The notes beneath the pieces are model-generated. The model ran no database searches. It worked only from the letters and a program-made list of their open reading frames with translations, and was not told where the DNA came from. 36,182 nucleotides of DNA from a virus, in the IMG/VR virus record IMGVR_UViG_3300046387_000022, positions 1 to 36,182 of that record. The stretch is one strand, 5' to 3'. This document shows, one piece after another, positions 31,601 to 36,182 of this stretch (positions are counted from its first letter, which is position 1; the number at the start of each line of letters is the position of its first letter). A program made the position numbers and the translations under genes.

Positions 31601-34512
31601 GCAACTTTTGCTGCGGCTAATGTGGCACCCTTTGCTATTGCTCCTGCACCGCCTCCCACGAGTAAGGGGCCAACTTCTTGAAAAAACTCTACCCCTGCAA
31701 TCTCAGCCAGCATGATGGTTGGGTCGTCAACAAATGCGTCTGCCCACGCCTGAGTGGTGTCCCAGAACCCCTCTGCCTCTTGTATCGTGCTCCACATTTC
31801 TTTAACACGATCTTGATACCCTTCGGTATTTGCGGAGTCACCAAGCTCAAGAAGTTTGTTTACCTCTTGCCCAAATTTTAAGTCGTCGGGGCGTGTCCCA
31901 AACAGGTAAGTAAGCCCCAGCATGGCTTTGGTAAAGCCCGCACCCGCACGAATCATATTTGCAGTGGTGTTAACTACACCTGCTTCTAAATCAGCAGCCA
32001 GTTTACGAGCTTTTGTTTCATCCATGCCGGAAGCAAGCATGGCGGGTAGGATGTTTTCAGATACGTTATTAGCGGCTTCTACAGCATCCTGCGCCATTTC
32101 GTAGACGCTAATACCGTTAGCCGCACTTTCTGCGCCATTTTCTTTGACGTACTCAACGCTTTCTTTGTTACCTGTAACAGAATCGGTACGACCTAACTTG
32201 TCTGTGTACGCTTCTGGGTCACTGTTACGTAGTTGTGCAAGCTCATTAAGATCCAACGCAGATACAGCATCTACAAGCCTGCCGGTAAGCTCCACACCAG
32301 ACTCTTCTAATAGTCTTAAATGGCTGTAGCCTTCACCACGCAACTCTACATATGCGTTCATAGCGTCTAAGCGGAAGTCTGCGGGAACAGAACTACCTCC
32401 GTTAGCACGATCTTCTTCATACATAGCATTAGCTATTTGGTCTATTGCTAACCCAATAGACGCTGCTCTAGCTTCTGGAGACACTCCGGGCAAAAGTTGT
32501 TCTGTGGTGTACTTTGTGCCTTCAATGTTTAGTTCAGTTACCCCGTTAGCAATAAAGGTATTTGCTACAGAGGTATTAGGATCTGCGATCCCAGAATCTT
32601 CTTCAAAATTAAGTGTGGTAGCAGGAGCTTCTTCTCCAAAAGACTGTCCAAGTAAGTTGTTAAGTGTACTTCGTGGGTCTAATCTATCCTCTAAAGAAAT
32701 TCCTGCTGCGTCAAGATATGCTTGAAACGGTGGAGCATCTATAATTTGGTCGGCAAGTTCAAGTTTTTGTTCTAGCGGTATGTCTTTAGTGTTACGAAAA
32801 ATGTTAGTCCATAAAGAAGGTTTCTCACTAAACCTTATCTGTAACCCGTTAGCATCTTCAAATATAGGAACCCCGTTTTCATCGACTAACCCAGCACTGG
32901 GTTTATAGCCTCCTAATACTTCAGACATTTCTGCGGCTCTTGCCGCTTCTATATTAAAAGCAGCGGTACCGTACTTACGTATATACTCATCTTCATTTAG
33001 AAGATCAGAAAACTCCTCACGCTCTAAGTCTTGTTGTGCTTTAGTTAGCCCTGCTACACCTTCAAAACCTTCAAACTGGTAATCAATACCTTTCGCTGCC
33101 GAGGCTATGTCTGTTTGACTTGGTGAGAATAAATTACCTAACCCCTTACCAGTGTCACGTAGCACCTCGCCCATCTTCTCGAAGAAGGTGTCTTTATTTA
33201 TCCCTGCTATGCCCCCACCAGATAGGATGTAGGTGCCAAGCCCCACGGACAAAGCATCGTCAACATCCATGCCTTGTGCTAAAGCTACTTGAGTTCTGAC
33301 TAAGCCGTTTACTAACAAGCCTTGGTCTACACCTGCTCTATCAAGCAGTTCGGGGGTAAGTCCCACTTTACTAAGAGCAGAGCTAGTAAGATCTGGGCCA
33401 AAAGCCGCGAGTACGCCCGCAGCAAGATTACCGCTAATAGCACCAGAACCCACTTGTGCAGTTGCGTATAGAACTTTTGCTGTGGTGTAAGCAGCGTTTG
33501 CCGCTTGTGCCGCTTGTGCTGTAGCCGCAGTAGCATTAGCTCCGGTGTTTGCGGCATTTGCCGTATCGGCGGCTTGTTTAGCGTTACTTAGTTTTTCAGC
33601 GGCAGTTGCACCAATAAAAGCTAATCCTGCATTTTTAAGTACGTCATCAAAATCACCACCAGATACAACAGTCTGCCCTGCGGCTACTGCTGCGGTAGCA
33701 GCGGCTTTTGATATACCTAACGTATTTGAAAGCATCCCCGGCAAGTAATACGCAGCAGCGATGGAGGCAACAATCTTAAACGCTTTTTGAAAATCCCTAT
33801 CCCTAGACTCATACGTACGCATTTCGCCGTACGTAAATGGATCATATAGATACGTAGATCCGTCTTTTGTCTGGCGCATGGGGGCAACATCATACTTACC
33901 GTACAATGCTTGAATCATTGGGTCTTCTTCAAACGCAGTTTTTATTGCGTCTTGGTATCCCATCCCACGAGTTAACTGTAAATAAGGTATCTGCTCTTGG
34001 AGAATAGGTTCAAGAAACGAATGAAGTTCAGCAAGTTGTGCTTCTGAAGAACCCGTATGACTTTTTAAGTTGCCACCAAACCGACCCAATTTTTGTGCTA
34101 CAGGTGAAAAATCTACTCCGTAGTATCCACCAAGAATAGTAGCTATCTGTTCAGGAGACTCGGCAATAGATAGCACCGCGTAGGCGCTTTGAGCTTCGGC
34201 CTCATTTCGCTCTTTGTTTGGGTCAAATATGTCAGTAAGGTATTCAGGCGCATCTGAATTCTTCATGTAGTTTTCAGGTGACACAGACACTTGTAATGGC
34301 CCGTCTCTTCCTCTACCGCCGCCCTGATTAAATTTAGCGCCGCCGGTATTTCTATACCCCACATCTTTCAGCGTGGGCATAATAAGATCTTCGTAGGTAT
34401 CGTCGTACCAGTCATCGACGTTATCTACATCGTCTATTTCGTAATAGTTAGCACCCTGCGTTAATACATCTTTGTATTTATTAATAAATGCTTGAACAAA
34501 GTTGGTAGCCAT
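28612..34512 (-). CDS. giant virion protein with Ca-binding repeats and Glu-Pro rod
   Basis: The ATG at 34512 has GGAGG seven bases upstream. The first 1300 of 1966 residues contain Ala/Gly-rich hydrophobic blocks (about 240-420 and 980-1190), with HEFAH at 1060-1064. Next comes a Glu-Pro rod of about 40 residues (1461-1500), thrombospondin-3-type calcium repeats ([15 protein letters not shown] and two more, about 1505-1557), a long coiled coil (about 1558-1790), a dockerin-like EF-hand ([14 protein letters not shown], about 1803-1820), and a Gln-rich tail. The hydrophobic blocks suggest a membrane-penetrating internal protein; the calcium repeats and rod suggest an extended surface arm. Which applies is unresolved. 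Confidence 0.8.
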   Translation of the reverse strand: MATNFVQAFINKYKDVLTQGANYYEIDDVDNVDDWYDDTYEDLIMPTLKDVGYRNTGGAKFNQGGGRGRDGPLQVSVSPENYMKNSDAPEYLTDIFDPNKERNEAEAQSAYAVLSIAESPEQIATILGGYYGVDFSPVAQKLGRFGGNLKSHTGSSEAQLAELHSFLEPILQEQIPYLQLTRGMGYQDAIKTAFEEDPMIQALYGKYDVAPMRQTKDGSTYLYDPFTYGEMRTYESRDRDFQKAFKIVASIAAAYYLPGMLSNTLGISKAAATAAVAAGQTVVSGGDFDDVLKNAGLAFIGATAAEKLSNAKQAADTANAANTGANATAATAQAAQAANAAYTTAKVLYATAQVGSGAISGNLAAGVLAAFGPDLTSSALSKVGLTPELLDRAGVDQGLLVNGLVRTQVALAQGMDVDDALSVGLGTYILSGGGIAGINKDTFFEKMGEVLRDTGKGLGNLFSPSQTDIASAAKGIDYQFEGFEGVAGLTKAQQDLEREEFSDLLNEDEYIRKYGTAAFNIEAARAAEMSEVLGGYKPSAGLVDENGVPIFEDANGLQIRFSEKPSLWTNIFRNTKDIPLEQKLELADQIIDAPPFQAYLDAAGISLEDRLDPRSTLNNLLGQSFGEEAPATTLNFEEDSGIADPNTSVANTFIANGVTELNIEGTKYTTEQLLPGVSPEARAASIGLAIDQIANAMYEEDRANGGSSVPADFRLDAMNAYVELRGEGYSHLRLLEESGVELTGRLVDAVSALDLNELAQLRNSDPEAYTDKLGRTDSVTGNKESVEYVKENGAESAANGISVYEMAQDAVEAANNVSENILPAMLASGMDETKARKLAADLEAGVVNTTANMIRAGAGFTKAMLGLTYLFGTRPDDLKFGQEVNKLLELGDSANTEGYQDRVKEMWSTIQEAEGFWDTTQAWADAFVDDPTIMLAEIAGVEFFQEVGPLLVGGGAGAIAKGATLAAAKVAGKGAVSASAKVAANQIGIRSGMSAAAATDASEAFGGSADGAYDEAFDAKLKQLQENNQATVALMEAAGIPVGNLLNANGLFAGQMDEIHEFAHNAAMLNGSTAAVLSLISYGMGGEALDKFLLGGRKGTLDPKVAEAVKELGDRIDAGDSLVAGLQAAKTIGTEGLFEYVEEALTSTQLEAFLKSVDPNRDWGAAIASAGMGGLVGGSGVTAAVLGIDSAQDALAGAIRSTHAGINATIEGAKNGLINDAEARAALAEFGITSDEYGGLQTSLLNDAFDADYITYTESRDAFQAENPDYEPTEADILQFTGNRAEDRLEASVADLVDRSYIDAQEVIDAAAREGLTLTEEQAAEYVRQTESGQANTVLGQLRSDFDAQYTTRNEALDYFTDIGYAPTQEDLAAFIGKSEKYASDNVSDYSENMLMLQLDGLLGDPNTTSEQIDRLLDRIETLNPESTAREDFGVGEDGTLPEEDTGYEPPEYEAPPESEPEPEPEPEPEPEPEPEPEPEPEPEPEPEPEPEPEPEPEPEPELPVDTDNDGVPDDSDAFPDDPNESVDTDGDGVGDNTDAFPENADETTDTDGDGIGDNESGVLLDQIAGSEKRLTDRIEQLQREGKTRDEALAQAIEELAGDLGTTKEDLLDAISDSELSIREDFKDELADLESSLSEDIDDLEKSILDKMAEYEKEGLSRDEALAKAIEDVSGDVDTAKRDLLNKIDEAEQAGADRDAALGGAISDLAEELGITEEALLERIGESEESLRTAIGETEADLLRAISDTEGALTEEIEAVADLVGKPASEVTDADIDFVADLIAQQEALNDPETYTFTQEQLAYDVTGDGVIDQTDLDLLQQAATGQDVLFDLESKFAPTGIYATQQELAQQQQQAQQQIQQQIAQEAQQAKRRDLFDQLMGAADLTGQQVTVQQSPLAQIDYLYDFGSILGPQQRAGMFPTPYGTIDRPQPRNTPSLPVLPPIPRKRGGVIDTNEELLRIIGEDK
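30011..30130. repeat. 12-base tandem repeat, ten units
   Basis: Unit GGTTCTGGCTCA (plus-strand reading), ten copies in a row; units at 30071 and 30083 end in G instead of A. A partial eleventh unit follows. On the minus strand each unit encodes Glu-Pro-Glu-Pro in the rod of the giant protein. The length is divisible by three, so unit gain or loss would keep the frame. Confidence 0.95.
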
Positions 34513-34835
34513 TACGACACCTCCAGCAGGCTAGCAACAACGTGTAACCTGTTAGCAGTGGCGGCAGTAACTTTTAATGTTTCAGATTCTTCTACCACTA
34601 GAGGCGCGGTAAGTAGTTCTACTGTGGTATTTGCTCCCACCGCTTTAACCTTGAATAAGCTAAACACTGCACTATCAGCATCAGTAATAGTTACAGTAAT
34701 AGTATCTGCGTTACCAGAGTCCTCGGACACTAGAATAGACTTAACAATGCCTCTCTTTGCTGTTGGGCAGGTGTACAGCGTGGTTGCGTTAGTAGTAGTA
34801 AGATCTACCTTGGCATTTCTGTACAGATTAGACAT
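34512..34835 (-). CDS. small beta-rich structural protein, 107 aa
   Basis: The ATG at 34835 overlaps the previous stop (TAATG), so translation is probably coupled. The product is Thr/Val/Ala-rich with alternating hydrophobic residues ([40 protein letters not shown]), as in beta-sandwich head, tail or fibre proteins. It has no membrane segment. Similar small beta proteins are found in phage virion operons; an exact position in the particle cannot be given. Confidence 0.7.
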   Translation of the reverse strand: MSNLYRNAKVDLTTTNATTLYTCPTAKRGIVKSILVSEDSGNADTITVTITDADSAVFSLFKVKAVGANTTVELLTAPLVVEESETLKVTAATANRLHVVASLLEVS

Positions 34836-35029
34836 TAGCTAAAAAACCATCCAGCAGCTTGTGCTTGAGGGGATGTGCTAGCATCCCGCACTGCTTTGTC
34901 AAGCTGAGAAAAATACAGCCGAAGTGCATTGTTAAACTGATTGAAGTCCCGCTGGTTGTACTGCTGTGGTGGATTCGGCAGGGCAGGGGCTACAAAGTCT
35001 ATGTCATATCTGGTGGTATCTACAGGCAC
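34835..35029 (-). CDS. small virion-operon protein, 64 aa
   Basis: A GTG at 35029 overlaps the stop of the upstream gene and has GGGAG upstream. The product is DFVAPALPNPPQQYNQRDF, then NALRLYFSQLDKAV, a form common in marine phages: a Pro-rich N-terminal half and one amphipathic helix. It may be an assembly or scaffold-like factor; the function is unknown. Confidence 0.65.
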   Translation of the reverse strand: MPVDTTRYDIDFVAPALPNPPQQYNQRDFNQFNNALRLYFSQLDKAVRDASTSPQAQAAGWFFS

Positions 35030-36182
35030 TATCGTCTCCCATCGGGGCGTATATCAAGTCGAGGTGCCCCTAACTGCCACTGCACACCCAAGTCTGCGGA
35101 TTGTACCTTTATAGATAACTGTCTACCACGCACACGAGTATTTACTTGTGTAGTGTACTTTTCTACTGGCACCGTAGCAGAACGAGTTACCGTACCACTG
35201 CTAGACCCGCCTTCAGACAATGGATCGTTCCGCCCAGAACCAGACGACTGCAAAGGCAGTAGCTCAAACGTAGCCGCAGGGCTTTCGGCAGTAGACCCCT
35301 CAAACGTAATATCAGGAAGCAAACGTCGTATAAACGAGAACCTATCACCATCTTCTATATCGAACTCACCAGAAGTAATGAATGCAGTAATAGCCGCCCT
35401 TGTGCCACTTTCGTTGTCGTCTACACCGTCTTCGTGCGTGACTAGATTGTTACTATAAGTAGCCGCAACGGGGAGTTGGCGTATACCAGTATCTAACCAT
35501 GCAGACCTAGCCAAGCTGCCAAAGTACCAAATCTGTTGCACGTAATTATAAACAACGTATTTATCTACAGTTGAAGAACTGTTTGACGGGTAAAACCACC
35601 AGACCTCATCAAAACCCTCGTTAGTACCTGCAAAAACTTGTTCTACCTGTTCTTGATTTATGTCATTGAAAACGTGTCTTTTTAACGCACAAGGTAGGTT
35701 TTTAACTCTGCCATCGTACGCATAGAAAGAATCTGCACCCATCCAATAAGTTATATCATCAGCATATACTGCGGCATTTTGTGAGGCTATAGATACGTTA
35801 TCTCCAAGCAACTGAGACCCCCATACAGCAGGTGCACCCACATACTGTAGAGAATAGAGGGCTGAATCAGTCCAGACTAAAATTTCTTGACGAGACTGTA
35901 GAGCAGTTACTATTTCTGACCCTTTAGAAAGACGTAAATCCCCTGCTTGATTGTTAGCTGCGGGCGTCCAATTTACAACACTTTCTTGATCTGACCACCG
36001 TACCAACATTGGATCTTGTACAGCAGACCCCAACGTATTAGCACCAAAGCAAAATACAAACCGGCTTACGTCAGATACCAATATGAAGTTCTGTTTGGTT
36101 GGTGTGTTAGAAGCACCTGACAGAGCGGATAACTCTACTGCCCGTGTGGTAAGCCCGTTAGTGGCATCCCAGTAGTAGATAC
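35029..36182 (-). CDS. tail or stabilisation protein (P22 gp10-like), 5' end outside window
   Basis: The frame stays open to the right edge (383 residues visible), reading IYYWDATNGLTTRAVELSAL upstream of the first possible internal start, so the gene is cut off by the window. The visible part has repeating beta strands with Trp/Tyr/Asp (MLVRWSDQESVVNW, ILVWTDSALYSLQYVGAP, TYWMGADSFYAYDGRV, EVWWFYPS), as in beta-propeller-like phage stabilisation proteins such as P22 gp10. It is the first minus-strand gene seen here, so the promoter lies further right. Confidence 0.75.
   Translation of the reverse strand, partial: IYYWDATNGLTTRAVELSALSGASNTPTKQNFILVSDVSRFVFCFGANTLGSAVQDPMLVRWSDQESVVNWTPAANNQAGDLRLSKGSEIVTALQSRQEILVWTDSALYSLQYVGAPAVWGSQLLGDNVSIASQNAAVYADDITYWMGADSFYAYDGRVKNLPCALKRHVFNDINQEQVEQVFAGTNEGFDEVWWFYPSNSSSTVDKYVVYNYVQQIWYFGSLARSAWLDTGIRQLPVAATYSNNLVTHEDGVDDNESGTRAAITAFITSGEFDIEDGDRFSFIRRLLPDITFEGSTAESPAATFELLPLQSSGSGRNDPLSEGGSSSGTVTRSATVPVEKYTTQVNTRVRGRQLSIKVQSADLGVQWQLGAPRLDIRPDGRR

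Overview
The window is a segment of a tailed double-stranded DNA phage genome, most likely from an aquatic or marine bacteriovirus. The evidence is a dense set of short overlapping genes, a complete phage-type replication module, a block of very large virion proteins, and no ribosomal, tRNA or cellular metabolic genes. No integrase, terminase, portal, capsid, lysis gene or phage RNA polymerase lies in the window, so the genome continues on at least the right side. Similarity to HMO-2011-type marine podoviruses is possible but is only an inference from gene content.

Layout. (1) 1-2488, plus strand: a near-consensus sigma70 promoter, a possible leader peptide, and four genes (two unknown, a PseT-like 3'-phosphatase, a DUF3150-like protein). 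A palindrome GTTATAGG-N2-CCTATAAC occurs three times, each 20-26 bases before a start codon. (2) 2489-7232: a MoxR-type AAA+ ATPase, a VWA/metallopeptidase-like partner, and three unknown genes. (3) 7267-8965: VRR-NUC nuclease, HTH/DUF3310-like protein and four tiny genes that include two sets of paralogues. (4) 8956-12223: family A DNA polymerase with Leu at the position-762 equivalent, a small exported protein, a Cas4-like Fe-S nuclease, an HNH-like basic protein and a 29-residue membrane peptide. (5) 12224-12464: an intergenic region that reads as a stand-alone RNA gene, with an extended -10 promoter, a multi-stem RNA and an intrinsic terminator. (6) 12465-19402: SNF2 helicase, unknown protein, small HTH protein, four-Cys protein, T7 gp2.5-like SSB, a structured leader, a primase-helicase (PrimPol + Zn + DUF927) and a third paralogue of a small-protein family. 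A strong terminator (19463-19506) ends the plus-strand transcript.

(7) 19507-36182, minus strand: the virion module, read from the right edge. It holds a partial P22 gp10-like tail or stabilisation protein, two small structural proteins, a 1966-residue protein (amphipathic/hydrophobic blocks, Glu-Pro rod, thrombospondin-3-type calcium repeats, coiled coils, dockerin-like EF-hand), three medium virion-associated proteins, and a 1940-residue polyvalent protein with a zincin HEMAH motif and LPD38-like C-terminus. Giant proteins of this kind are typical of internal or ejected virion proteins of short-tailed phages. Inside the 1940-residue gene, in another frame, is a convincing 70-codon nested gene with a strong Shine-Dalgarno sequence.

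The most interesting items are the candidate RNA gene at 12239-12448, the nested gene at 23595-23807, the three-copy palindrome near the left edge, and the AAA+/VWA/DUF3150 cluster whose phage role is not established. All calls come from reading the sequence; no database search was run.
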